NCBI GenBank assembly: GCA_040285825.1
Contig: JAUPSS010000001.1
Span: 744,001-808,000, forward strand
Length of the DNA: 64,000 bases
Origin: Eukaryota sp. TZLM1-RC
Taxonomy: Eukaryota; Metamonada: BaSk clade
Direction: 5' to 3'
Shown here in pieces: positions 51,701 through 64,000 of this stretch. The notes below the pieces were generated by a model, which was given only the letters and a program-made list of their open reading frames with translations, did no database searches and was not told the DNA's origin. The stretch's first letter is position 1; each line of letters begins with the position of its first letter. The translations under genes were made by a program, and so were the position numbers.

Positions 51701-54469
51701 TACGTAAAGCAAAGCAGGAACAGATGCACGTTGAACACCGATAAAGAACAATAAAATAATTAGACAAGGTCTTAAAAGCGGTAACAAAAACTTTTCAATT
51801 TTAAAAGCGATGGGAGAAACTTCATCTTCAGTTTCGGGGCAATATAAACTCAAGTCAAGGGGATTGGACATGGATCTATAGAGGCAAAATATGGCTAAAA
51901 TGGGGAAAATGAAGTGAAAAAGGAAAGAGTTGGATGTGCAAGACACTCCGAAAAATTCGTAAAATTTTGGCCATGACGAATGGAGATCAGGATAGAGATC
52001 ACATAAAGAAGACAACAAAATTTTGGAAACAACCCCAAACACTAACCCCAACAGAACCAACCAAACAAGTTTTTTCCGATGTCTCCAATGATGAGAACTA
52101 AGAAAGCCTAAACAGGAAGCTCCTAGAATAATAGAAAAAGGATCTCTTATAGATAGAATAGATACCCAAGCAAACACTACTGCCACTGTATGCATGAAAG
52201 CTGGGCCAAGTAGTTGGAATTGAGATGTAAATAAAGCAATCACAGGCGACGTGATTGATGGGGAAGGTGATTTGATGAAGGAGGTAGAAATGATTAATTG
52301 AATAACCAAAGGTAATAAAATTAAAGCATGCTCTAGACAAAAAAACAGAGTCACAATGGTTGAGTGAGGGTAATGCAAATATTTTAAATATGGGACTTTT
52401 AATAAAATCTTGAGGCAATGCTATTGATAAATAAGTAATTGTTAATCGAGTTATTGTTAAAATTGAGGTTATTAGATAAAGCAGCTTCCTACTAGTTCCG
52501 TTTGTGTGTTTGATTAGAGTTAAATCAAAAATACAAATTATTAACGGTATTAGATTTAAAATATATGGTTGGAATGTTGAAATTACTAGAATGAAAACGA
52601 CTAAATTTTTGATAATTGAAGGTCTTGAAAGGGAAATGAAGCGCTGATTAAAGTCAATTCCCTTAAGAAAAACAAAAGATAATACTGGAAAAATAAGAAA
52701 AACAAATCGATCAAATAAAAGGTCAAAATGATAACGTGATATCACGTCTACATAATGAGCTGGGAGAAGTGTGGATAAATAATCCATTACTGGGGTGTAT
52801 TGGATTATAAATAAACTAGCAATGACCAAAACCAAACTAGAAAATCCTATAAAGTCAATTAAAGAATTTCGAATTCCAACAATTGGGAGTAAAACAATAA
52901 CCACAAAGATTGCTAATATAACAATTTCCAATAAACAAACTCTAAATAACAAGTATATGCTAATAAAGCAAACTCCAATTACTGATTTGAATTTTTAAGA
53001 ATAAAGGAGATTGAAAAGACAAAGAGGTTCTACTTTCACCATCTATTCTTCTTAGTAAATAATTTAAATGAGATAAAGAAGAAATTAAAATAAAGATAAT
53101 AACTGAATAATAATAAGATTGGGTCTTACAAAGGCCCAACACAATTGCGAATTGAGAATCACAGATTGAGGAAATAAAGGAAGAGAAAGTGGAATAAAAT
53201 AGTAAAACAAAACCAAAAGAAATAAATAACACCAAATTTGTAATTTTTTATTTGATGATAAAGGATGAAGAATATAATGAACTGATAATAAGAATAGTAA
53301 AATAAATGGAACTGTAGGTAAATTTAAGGTGATTAATAAAGATGCAGTAAAAACAATAATAGAGTGGTCAATTGTGTAAATAATTCTCAAAAATTTCAAA
53401 AAGTACCTATGCTGACGTGGCGAAAACGTCACCAATAGACCAAAAGGGTTCAAAAATAGAAAGAAAGCTGCTGAAAGTAACGTCACAGCTCTTGGTTGTT
53501 TAGAAAAGAAATAAATGTTAAATTAATTGAAATAATAGAAAATAATAAAACTCTATAACCTCGTTTAAAACCACAAGTTCTTAATTTAAAAATAATCAGA
53601 ATCATTCCATATATCAGCAACGGAATCAGCCAAGGTGAAAGGTAAAAGAAGGTAGCAATTAATACTAATCCACATGAGAAAAAAGAAATTACAGATGCTA
53701 CACTAATAGAAGCAGTTGTGTCAGGAACAAAAGAAAGAGAGATTAGACTAGGTTCAACACTATCTGCTTGGGGAATACGGTGATGTGGAGAGAAAAAGTA
53801 AGGGGATGAGTGAAGATAAATGGAGAGAATTAGGGTAAGAATGTGTAGTGTGGAGAAGAAAGACACAGGAAGTGGAAGAAGAGTAGATGGATCATGAAAG
53901 TAAGGAAGGGAGAGAGTAGAGGAGAGAAGAATGTAGTAGAGGTGGGAAAATGAACAAATGGAGAAGATCTTATGGTAGAGGTTGTGGGAGAGGAGAGGAG
54001 AAGTTGGAGATGATAAAACAAGCGATATGAGGGTGAAGAAGACGAAGTAGGTGGGTGTGGGGACGAAAGAGAAGGAAAGTAGGATGAGAATGGTTTTGAG
54101 ATAAACATTGGACAGGAGAGGGACATGTGAGGAGAGCGTGGATGAAGAAGGTTGCAGTCGAAGATAGATGAATAACACGAAAACAAGTGAACCATAGTAC
54201 GCAAATGGTGGTATACATAGTGAATCAGAACAAGTACCTATATATAAAGACTGAAGAAGGGGGAGGTCAAATGGAATGGTTACTGCAGAAGCGACTAAAC
54301 CAAAAAAGGATAATGCAAAAGAGAGCAGCGGGGGCCATTTCTGATTCGGAAGCTTAATAGCAAGAAAAAGCGAAGGAACAAAAGCAAATAAGAAATAAGA
54401 TTGTCTAGATAAAAGACAAACGAACAAGGTAGTAGGTAGTAGAAGTGACGAAAGTACGGGCTTAACCAT
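48762..54469 (-). CDS. Piezo-type mechanosensitive cation channel, complete copy (about 1,900 residues, with homopolymer frame breaks)
   Basis: Reads from MVKPVLSSLLLP at 54469 to TPPVK at 48762 without introns. The N-terminal two thirds are many hydrophobic repeats, with a charged cytosolic stretch near 50970-51400. The last 513 residues hold the Piezo hallmarks: the anchor/PF region VIPFLYEMKCLLDW, LEFNYWMRIEDIYSSLF, the extracellular cap, the pore helix ASGGLIGLYLSIVIGVGRFVR and the C-terminal domain LPNVDKLLEICEDLFLARS...IYRDPDTLIEL. It forms a trimeric pressure-gated cation channel in membranes. Frame breaks are one-base changes in A/T runs near 53505, 53245, 52993, 52345 and 50290-50330. 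At the first four the truncated copy A is in frame, so they may be consensus errors. Length is at the low end for Piezo. Confidence 0.88.
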
Positions 54470-54577
54470 GGTTCCAGGGTGTAGTTGAGATATGATCTTT
54501 CGTCAACACCTGAACCTGAACAAAAAGTGAAAATCGAAGATTGAATATATGTATTTATTGAATTTGCACACATTAAA

Positions 54578-55875
54578 AGTTTAATGAGTTACGTGCAAAA
54601 GTTGTGTCTCAATTACTGGGATGTAAAATGTTTCAAATTCCAGATCATGCTTACCTTAGTCCACAATATGGTGGTTTAGGGTGGACGAAGGCTTCTATTC
54701 TTACCTCGTGTGCTTTTGTTGGTGGATGCAGAAATGCAATCTTTGAGTTCTCCGAAAGATTTGCAGATTGGGAAGATTTATTGATGACAACGCAAAGTTC
54801 CACTGTTTTTGCATTAAATGAAGAAATTTCAAGAATTGATGTAGAAAAATGGGGTCGATGTTTTCCCCAATCATTCAATGGCAATATTCCAGAAAAAAAT
54901 GTTTTAAATTTGAAGTACACTCTTCGAACATTACAGAAAAGATTGACTGGAATGTATGAAAAAGATCTTTATAATAATATTTGCAGCTCGGCTGTTTTTA
55001 AATCAAGATCTTCACTCATTGTTATTGGAAAAGGGTGTTTGTGAAAACAAGGTGTCAGATTCTTCACTTTTTTGTAACCATTGTACCACGAAGATTTGGA
55101 TTGTGTGCTACTAATGAAGCATTTGTAACAAAAATGAGATTATATTTGAACATCCCCATTAACCAATTATTATCAAAAGAAAAATGTATTTGTTCGAATT
55201 CACCTCAACTCACTTTGCGCCATGCTCTAAATTGCTCTAAATTGATAACTTATCGTTCTTCATTACATGATGCTGTTAGAGACACTGTTTTCAATATGGC
55301 ACAAACTGCAAGGATATCGTGTATCAAAGAGCCTCTGCTGAAAGAAACACTTTCTCTGAATAATTTTGGTTCTGATGATAGAGGTGATGTATACTGTGAT
55401 TGGATTGATAATTCTGAAGCTATTGTTGACTTTGTCTCATGTAATGTTGCAAACGATACTTTGGTTCACAGAAGAAAAACTTAATCCTGTGGCTGCTCTG
55501 GATTTTAAAGCAAAAGAAAAACATAGAAAATATGATAAAGAAATTGAAAATGCAAATATCGATAGAAATACACAGCTGGTTTTTATTGCTTTTTCCATTT
55601 TTCGATAAATGGAAGATTATCAGTTGAAGCAGAAACTTTTTTTGGATGACTTCCAAAAAAATGGTGAAAAGAAAAAAACAATGAAAAGATTTGATATTTT
55701 TTTATGGCGTTCACGGATTCAATTTGCCATTATTAATAGATTACCGCGGTTTTTTTCAATCGAATTAGAGAAGCTTTAGCTAGACAGCAAAGCAAATCAA
55801 GATTTTTGTAGAGGAAATCTTGGTTTTAATGATAGTCGTCCCATTAGTTATGATTTAATTTAATCAAGTGTGCAA
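54578..55875 (+). mobile_element. Family D R2-type retrotransposon, 5'-truncated
   Basis: Starts within the region after RT (NELRAKVVSQLLGCK, then SPQYGGLGWTKASIL). It continues through CICSNS-THALNCSKL-YRSSLHDAVRDTVF zinc motif and an RLE endonuclease (RGDVYCDWID, AIVDFVSC, KEKHRKYDKEI) to a C-terminal ARQQ tail, and ends AATTCAATAAAAATATATATA. Several one-base frame breaks occur. It lies upstream of the complete Piezo in divergent orientation and seeds the tandem array that follows. Confidence 0.85.
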
Positions 55876-58800
55876 AATTCAATAAAAATATATATATATT
55901 TTTATCACCATTATCTTTTTTCATTTTTTTCTTAATTTCTTCTTTTAATTCACTATTCAACAGACCCAACTCATCTAATGCACTTGATAATTAATTATTT
56001 TTACTGTTAATTAAGGTGATTTCATCTTTTTAACTCAGTAATGATTGAGTTTAACTGTTCCTTTTTCCAGAATTAATTCCTTTTCACTCTCCGAGTTACT
56101 ACTAATTTTTTGCTTTTAATTTGATCCAATTCAAGTTCTCTTTCGGATATAACACTACCTAATTTTTTTCTTTTTTTCTAGCACAACCAAGTTATAATTT
56201 GTTTCTAATCTAACCAACGAGTCAGTTTTGAGCTGACAAGTTTTCTGACATTCTGAATATTTCGAAGTGATCTCTTCTAACTGAGACTTAAAATTTTCAC
56301 ACTGTTCCTCAGTCAAAGGTTAAATTTGACCGAAGCTCTTGAATTTGATCGGAAATGTCTTGATTTTGAGCTTCCAAGTCTTGTTTTTTTCTTCACTAAC
56401 TTTGTTGAAATTTCGTTGTAATTTTTTTCATAAAGTTTTTGATAATTCCTGATTTTTTTGACCGTCATGTCATTTAATTGATTGGTAACGTCAGCAATTT
56501 TGACCTTATCAGATTCTACTTTGGCTTTCAAATGATTAATCTCTTCCTTTAAAAAAATCCAACTTGTCGTTGATTGAGCTCCTTTGATTCAAGCGCAAAG
56601 TTTTTAAAATTTTGTTCCAAAATTTCGTAATCTGACTTGACTCTGCAAGACTTTGGGTTAATTCTTCACATTTCTGTTCGAATTCAGCAGACTTCCGTTG
56701 AAAACCTTTCAACTTGTCAATTTGAGACAAACATAGAAAATATGATAAACTTATTGAAGAGGCTAATGTCGATAGAAATACACAGCTGGTTTTTATTGCT
56801 TTCCCATTTTCGATAAATGGAAGATGATCAGTTGAAGCAGAAACTTTTTTGGATGACTTCCAAAAAATGGTGCAAGAAAGAACAATGAAAGATTTGATAT
56901 TTTTTTATGGCGATCACGAGATTCAATTTGCCATTATTAAAAGATTACCTCGGTTTTTCAATCGAATTAGAGGAGCTTTAGCTAGACAGCAAGCAAATCA
57001 AGATTTTGTAGAGGAAATCTTGGTTTAATGATAGTCGTCCCATTAGTTATGATTTAATTTAATCAAGTGTGCAAATTCAATAAATATATATATATTTTAT
57101 CACCATTATCTTTTTCATTTTTCTTAATTTCTTCTTTTAATTCACTATTCAACAGACCCAACTCATCTAATGCACTTGATAATTCATTATTTTTACTGTT
57201 AATTAAGGTGATTTCATCTTTTAACTCAGTAATGATTGAGTTTAACTGTTCCTTTTCCAGAATTAATTCCTTTTCACTCTCCGAGTTACTACTAATTTTT
57301 GCTTTAATTTGATCCAATTCAAGTTCTCTTTCGGATATAACACTACCTAATTTTTCTTTTTCTAGCACAACCAAGTAATAATTTGTTTCTAATCTAACCA
57401 ACGAGTCAGTTTTGAGCTGACAAGTTTTCTGACATTCTGAATATTTCGAAGTGATCTCTTCTAACTGAGACTTAAAATTTTAACACTGTTTCTCAGTCAA
57501 GGTTAAATTTGACCGAAGCTCTTGAATTTGATCGGAAATGTCTTGATTTTTGAGCTTCCAAGTCTTGTTTTTTTCTTCACTAACTTTGTTGAAATTTCGT
57601 TGTAATTTTTTTCATAAAGTTTTGATAATTCCTGATTTTTTGACCGTCATGTCATTTTAATTGATTGGTAACGTCAGCAATTTTGACCTTATCAGATTCT
57701 ACTTTGGCTTTCAAATGATTAATCTCTTCCTTTAAAAAAATCCAACTTGTCGTTGATTGAGCTCCTTTGATTCAAGCGCAAAGTTTTTTTAAAATTTTGT
57801 TCCAAAAATTTCGTAATCTGACTTTGACTCTGCAAGACTTTGGGTTAATTCTTCACATTTCTGTTCGAATTCAGCAGACTTCCGTTGAAAACCTTTCAAC
57901 TTGTCAATTTGAGACAAACATAGAAAATATGATAAACTTATTGAAGAGGCTAATGTCGATAGAAATACACAGCTGGTTTTTATTGCTTTCCCATTTTTCG
58001 ATAAATGGAAGATGATCAGTTGAAGCAGAAACTTTTTTTGGATGACTTCCAAAAAAATGGTGCAAGAAAAGACAATGAAAGATTTGATATTTTTTTATGG
58101 CGATCACGAGATTCAATTTGCCATTATTAAAAGATTACCTCGGTTTTTTTCAATCGAATTAGAGGAGCTTTTAGCTAGACAGCAAGCAGATCAGGATTTT
58201 TGTAGAGAAATCTTGGTTCAATGATAGTCGTCCCATTAGTAATGAATTAATTAAATTAAGTGTGCAAATTCAATAAATATATATATATTTTATCACCATT
58301 ATCTTTTTTTCATTTTTTTCTTAATTTCTTCTTTTTAATTCACTATTCAACAGACCCAACTCATCTAATGCACTTGATAATTCATTATTTTTTACTGTTA
58401 ATTAAGGTGATTTCATCTTTTTAACTCAGTAATGATTGAGTTTAACTGTTCCTTTTCCAGAATTAATTCCTTTTCACTCTCCGAGTTACTACTAATTTTT
58501 TTGCTTTAATTTGATCCAATTCAAGTTCTCTTTCGGATATAACACTACCTAATTTTTTTCTTTTTTTCTAGCACAACCAAGTTATAATTTGTTTCTAATC
58601 TAACCAACGAGTCAGTTTTTGAGCTGACAAGTTTTTCTGACATTCTGAATATTTCGAAGTGATCTCTTCTAACTGAGACTTAAAATTTTCACACTGTTCC
58701 TCAGTCAAGGTTAAATTTGACCGAAGCTCTTGAATTTGATCGGAAATGTCTTGATTTTTGAGCTTCCAAGTCTTGTTTTTCTTCACTAACTTTGTTGAAA

Positions 58801-61800
58801 TTTCGTTGTAATTTTTTTCATAAAGTTTTGATAATTCCTGATTTTTTTGACCGTCATGTCATTTAATTGATTGGTAACGTCAGCAATTTTGACCTTATCA
58901 GATTCTACTTTGGCTTTCAAATGATTAATCTCTTCCTTTAAAAAAATCCAACTTGTCGTTGATTGAGCTCCTTTGATTCAAGCGCAAAGTTTTTTTAAAA
59001 TTTTTGTTCCAAAAATTTCGTAATCTGACTTGACTCTGCAAGACTTTTGGGTTAATTCTTCACATTTCTGTTCGAATTCAGCAGACTTCCGTTGAAAACC
59101 TTTCAACTTGTCAATTTGAGACAAACATAGAAAAATATGATAAACTTATTGAAGAGGCTAATGTCGATAGAAATACACAGCTGGTTTTTATTGCTTTCCC
59201 ATTTTTCGATAAATGGAAGATGATCAGTTGAAGCAGAAACTTTTTGGATGACTTCCAAAAAAATGGTGCAAGAAAAGAACAATGAAAGATTTGATATTTT
59301 TTTATGGCGATCACGAGATTCAATTTGCCATTATTAAAAAGATTACCTCGGTTTTTTCAATCGAATTAGAGGAGCTTTAGCTAGACAGCAAACAGATCAA
59401 GATTTTTGTAGAGAAATCTTGGTTTCAATGATAGTCGTCCCATTAGTTATGAATTTAATTTAAATTAAGTGTGCAAATTCAATAAATATATATATATTTT
59501 ATCACCATTATCTTTTTCATTTTTTTCTTAATTTCTTCTTTTTAATTCACTATTCAACAGACCCAACTCATCTAATGCACTTGATAATTCATTATTTTTT
59601 TACTGTTAATTAAGGTGATTTCATCTTTTTAACTCAGTAATGATTGAGTTTAACTGTTCCTTTTCAGAATTAATTCCTTTTCACTCTCCGAGTTACTACT
59701 AATTTTTTTGCTTTAATTTGATCCAATTCAAGTTCTCTTTCGGATATAACACTACCTAATTTTTTTCTTTTTCTAGCACAACCAAGTAATAATTTGTTTC
59801 TAATCTAACCAACGAGTCAGTTTTGAGCTGACAAGTTTTTCTGACATTCTGAATATTTCGAAGTGATCTCTTCTAACTGAGACTTAAAAATTTTAACACT
59901 GTTTCTCAGTCAAGGTTAAATTTGACCGAAGCTCTTGAATTTGATCGGAAATGTCTTGATTTTTGAGCTTCCAAGTCTTGTTTTTCTTCACTAACTTTGT
60001 TGAAATTTCGTTTGTAATTTTTTTCATAAAGTTTTGATAATTCCTGATTTTTTTGACCGTCATGTCATTTAATTGATTGGTAACGTCAGCAATTTTGACC
60101 TTATCAGATTCTACTTTGGCTTTCAAATGATTAATCTCTTCCTTTAAAAATCCAACTTGTCGTTGATTGAGCTCCTTTGATTCAAGCGCAAAGTTTTTTT
60201 AAAAATTTTTGTTCCAAAAATTTCGTAATCTGACTTGACTCTGCAAGACTTTGGGTTAATTCTTCACATTTCTGTTCGAATTCAGCAGACTTCCGTTGAA
60301 AACCTTTCAACTTGTCAATTTGAGACAAACATAGAAAAATATGATAAACTTATTGAAGAGGCTAATGTCGATAGAAATACACAGCTGGTTTTTATTGCTT
60401 TCCCATTTTCGATAAATGGAAGATGATCAGTTGAAGCAGAAACTTTTTTGGATGACTTCCAAAAAATGGTGCAAGAAAAAGACAATGAAAGATTTGATAT
60501 TTTTTTATGGCGATCACGAGATTCAATTTGCCATTATTAAAAGATTACCTCGGTTTTTCAATCGAATTAGAGGAGCTTTAGCTAGACAGCAAGCAGATCA
60601 GGATTTTTGTAGGAAATCTTGGTTTCAATGATAGTCGTCCCATTAGTTATGATTTAATTTAAATCAAGTGTGCAAATTCAATAAATATATATATATTTTA
60701 TCACCATTATCTTTTTCATTTTTCTTAATTTCTTCTTTTAATTCACTATTCAACAGACCCAACTCATCTAATGCACTTGATAATTCATTATTTTTTTACT
60801 GTTAATTAAGGTGATTTCATCTTTTTAACTCAGTAATGATTGAGTTTAACTGTTCCTTTTCCAGAATTAATTCCTTTTCACTCTCCGAGTTACTACTAAT
60901 TTTTGCTTTAATTTGATCCAATTCAAGTTCTCTTTCGGATATAACACTACCTAATTTTTTTCTTTTTTTCTAGCACAACCAAGTTATAATTTGTTTCTAA
61001 TCTAACCAACGAGTCAGTTTTTGAGCTGACAAGTTTTTCTGACATTCTGAATATTTCGAAGTGATCTCTTCTAACTGAGACTTAAAATTTTAACACTGTT
61101 CCTCAGTCAAGGTTAAATTTGACCGAAGCTCTTGAATTTGATCGGAAATGTCTTGATTTTGAGCTTCCAAGTCTTGTTTTTTTCTTCACTAACTTTGTTG
61201 AAATTTCGTTGTAATTTTTTTCATAAAGTTTTGATAATTCCTGATTTTTTTGACCGTCATGTCATTTAATTGATTGGTAACGTCAGCAATTTTGACCTTA
61301 TCAGATTCTACTTTGGCTTTCAAATGATTAATCTCTTCCTTTAAAAATCCAACTTGTCGTTGATTGAGCTCCTTTGATTCAAGCGCAAAGTTTTTAAAAT
61401 TTTGTTCCAAAATTTCGTAATCTGACTTGACTCTGCAAGACTTTGGGTTAATTCTTCACATTTCTGTTCGAATTCAGCAGACTTCCGTTGAAAACCTTTC
61501 AACTTGTCAATTTGAGACAAACATAGAAAATATGATAAACTTATTGAAGAGGCTAATGTCGATAGAAATACACAGCTGGTTTTTATTGCTTTCCCATTTT
61601 CGATAAATGGAAGATGATCAGTTGAAGCAGAAACTTTTTTGGATGACTTCCAAAAAATGGTGCAAGAAAAGACAATGAAAAGATTTGATATTTTTATGGC
61701 GATCACGAGATTCAATTTGCCATTATTAAAAAGATTACCTCGGTTTTTCAATCGAATTAGAGGAGCTTTAGCTAGACAGCAAGCAAATCAAGATTTTGTA

Positions 61801-62703
61801 GAGGAAATCTTGGTTTAATGATAGTCGTCCCATTAGTTATGATTTAATTTAATCAAGTGTGCAAATTCAATAAATATATATATATTTTATCACCATTATC
61901 TTTTTTTCATTTTTTTCTTAATTTCTTCTTTTTAATTCACTATTCAACAGACCCAACTCATCTAATGCACTTGATAATTCATTATTTTTTTACTGTTAAT
62001 TAAGGTGATTTCATCTTTTTAACTCAGTAATGATTGAGTTTAACTGTTCCTTTTCCAGAATTAATTCCTTTTCACTCTCCGAGTTACTACTAATTTTTTT
62101 GCTTTAATTTGATCCAATTCAAGTTCTCTTTCGGATATAACACTACCTAATTTTTTTCTTTTTTCTAGCACAACCAAGTAATAATTTGTTTCTAATCTAA
62201 CCAACGAGTCAGTTTTGAGCTGACAAGTTTTCTGACATTCTGAATATTTCGAAGTGATCTCTTCTAACTGAGACTTAAAATTTTAACACTGTTTCTCAGT
62301 CAAGGTTAAATTTGACCGAAGCTCTTGAATTTGATCGGAAATGTCTTGATTTTGAGCTTCCAAGTCTTGTTTTTCTTCACTAACTTTGTTGAAATTTCGT
62401 TGTAATTTTTCATAAAGTTTTGATAATTCCTGATTTTTGACCGTCATGTCATTTAATTGATTGGTAACGTCAGCAATTTTGACCTTATCAGATTCTACTT
62501 TGGCTTTCAAATGATTAATCTCTTCCTTTAAAAAAATCCAACTTGTCGTTGATTGAGCTCCTTTGATTCAAGCGCAAAGTTTTTAAAATTTTGTTCCAAA
62601 ATTTCGTAATCTGACTTTGACTCTGCAAGACTTTGGGTTAATTCTTCACATTTCTGTTCGAATTCAGCAGACTTCCGTTGAAAACCTTTCAACTTGTCAA
62701 TTT

Positions 62704-63084
62704 GAGACAAACATAGAAAATATGATAAACTTATTGAAGAGGCTAATGTCGATAGAAATACACAGCTGGTTTTTATTGCTTTCCCATTTTCGATAAATGG
62801 AAGATGATCAGTTGAAGCAGAAACTTTTTTGGATGACTTCCAAAAAATGGTGCAAGAAAAGACAATGAAAGATTTGATATTTTTTTTATGGCGATCACGA
62901 GATTCAATTTGCCATTATTAAAAGATTACCTCGGTTTTTCAATCGAATTAGAGGAGCTTTAGCTAGACAGCAAGCAGATCAGGATTTTGTAGAGGAAATC
63001 TTGGTTCAATGATAGTCGTCCCATTAGTAATGAATTAATTAAATTAAGTGTGCAAATTCAATAAATATATATATATATATATTA
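62704..63084 (+). mobile_element. Family D 3' end, representative array unit
   Basis: One of at least seven copies (others start at 56724, 57911, 59118, 60322, 61514 and, incomplete, 63889). It retains HRKYDKLIEEANVDRNTQLV and the C-terminal ARQQADQDFVEEILVQ end, then the TATATA tail. The units share the same 5' truncation, so they came from one insertion that was then amplified together with its flank. Confidence 0.85.
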
Positions 63085-63888
63085 TCACCATTATCTTTTT
63101 CATTTTTCTTAATTTCTTCTTTTAATTCACTATTCAACAGACCCAACTCATCTAATGCACTTGATAATTCATTATTTTTACTGTTAATTAAGGTGATTTC
63201 ATCTTTTAACTCAGTAATGATTGAGTTTAACTGTTCCTTTTCCAGAATTAATTCCTTTTCACTCTCCGAGTTACTACTAATTTTTGCTTTAATTTGATCC
63301 AATTCAAGTTCTCTTTCGGATATAACACTACCTAATTTTTTTCTTTTTCTAGCACAACCAAGTTATAATTTGTTTCTAATCTAACCAACGAGTCAGTTTT
63401 TGAGCTGACAAGTTTTTCTGACATTCTGAATATTTCGAAGTGATCTCTTCTAACTGAGACTTAAAATTTTTAACACTGTTCCTCAGTCAAGGTTAAATTT
63501 GACCGAAGCTCTTGAATTTGATCGGAAATGTCTTGATTTTGAGCTTCCAAGTCTTGTTTTTCTTCACTAACTTTGTTGAAATTTCGTTGTAATTTTTCAT
63601 AAAGTTTTGATAATTCCTGATTTTTGACCGTCATGTCATTTAATTGATTGGTAACGTCAGCAATTTTGACCTTATCAGATTCTACTTTGGCTTTCAAATG
63701 ATTAATCTCTTCCTTTAAAAAAATCCAACTTGTCGTTGATTGAGCTCCTTTGATTCAAGCGCAAAGTTTTTAAAATTTTGTTCCAAAATTTCGTAATCTG
63801 ACTTGACTCTGCAAGACTTTGGGTTAATTCTTCACATTTCTGTTCGAATTCAGCAGACTTCCGTTGAAAACCTTTCAACTTGTCAATT
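63085..63888 (-). pseudogene. Coiled-coil gene fragment, best-preserved array unit
   Basis: Encodes about 265 residues of coiled coil: MSQIDKLKGFQRKSAEFEQ to EEIKKNEKDNGD, homologous to 7245-7850 and extending about 60 residues upstream of what that gene retains. Other copies: 55895-56723, 57090-57910, 58290-59117, 59495-60321, 60690-61513 and 61880-62703, with more or fewer frame breaks in homopolymers. The fragment begins at an ATG (SQIDKLKG), which may be the real start of the protein or only a position near the junction. It lacks the PARG domain. Confidence 0.8.
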
Positions 63889-64000
63889 TGAGACAAACAT
63901 AGAAAATATGATAAACTTATTGAAGAGGCTAATGTCGATAGAAATACACAGCTGGTTTTTATTGCTTTCCCATTTTCGATAAATGGAAGATGATCAGTTG

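Larger units (their letters stand above)
55890..64000. repeat. Tandem array of about 1.19-kb units: coiled-coil gene fragment plus family D 3' end
   Basis: Each unit joins a minus-strand piece of the coiled-coil region of the PARG gene (about 820 bp) to the plus-strand last 370 bp or so of family D. A fixed junction (GAGACAAACATAG) recurs at 56724, 57911, 59118, 60322, 61514, 62704 and 63889, giving periods of 1187, 1207, 1204, 1192, 1190 and 1185 bases. The array continues past the window edge. Units are nearly identical apart from length differences in T/A runs and in a TATATA microsatellite at the family D tail. Confidence 0.95.

Noticed and set aside
56724-64000. CRISPR array
   Set aside because: Units are 1.19 kb and contain coding remnants; no short repeats with unique spacers occur anywhere in the window.

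Overview
The window looks like nuclear DNA of a unicellular eukaryote (protist). It is AT-rich, and multi-kilobase eukaryote-type genes run without recognisable introns: a Piezo channel, a RING-kinase-LRR protein and a PARG/PBZ protein. It carries R2-type non-LTR retrotransposons and no bacterial operon structure. The standard genetic code fits the better-preserved genes. I cannot name the species; an intron-poor amoeba or flagellate (for example Heterolobosea or Amoebozoa) is a guess.

Layout. A gene neighbourhood is present in up to three rearranged copies: RING-kinase-coiled-coil-LRR (minus), Piezo (minus), coiled-coil-PARG-PBZ (plus), metallo-beta-lactamase-fold hydrolase (minus), then retrotransposon debris. 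Module 1 is 1-17.3 kb: kinase 1, a truncated Piezo with a nonsense codon, the longest PARG gene, an intact hydrolase, a decayed LRR-like gene and a second partial hydrolase. Module 2 is 36.0-45.9 kb: intact kinase 2, a Piezo with a large internal deletion, a 5'-truncated PARG and a frameshifted hydrolase. Module 3 is 45.9-64 kb: a kinase lacking its N-terminal half, a TRAF-type zinc-finger fragment, the only complete Piezo, and a tandem array of about seven 1.19-kb units joining a retrotransposon 3' end to a piece of the coiled-coil gene.

Between modules 1 and 2 lie a nearly complete but decayed retrotransposon (family B, 17.3-20.3 kb), a Fanzor-like gene (eukaryotic relative of TnpB, an RNA-guided nuclease) in one frame with three internal stops (21.3-23.4 kb), a nearly intact retrotransposon (family A, 23.5-27.0 kb) with a 12-bp target-site duplication, a frameshifted alpha/beta hydrolase, and a 3.5-kb direct tandem duplication holding a decayed family C retrotransposon and a structured tRNA-like repeat. 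A second, shorter Fanzor-like remnant occurs twice (15.3 and 43.8 kb).

How the genes relate. The host genes suggest signalling (kinase with variable LRR arrays), mechanosensation (Piezo) and poly(ADP-ribose) turnover (PARG with PBZ-like fingers). Nothing in the sequence shows that they share a pathway; their linkage is best explained by segmental duplication driven by repeats. Many frame breaks are single-base changes in homopolymer runs, so some apparent pseudogenes may be consensus errors in repeats that are hard to polish.
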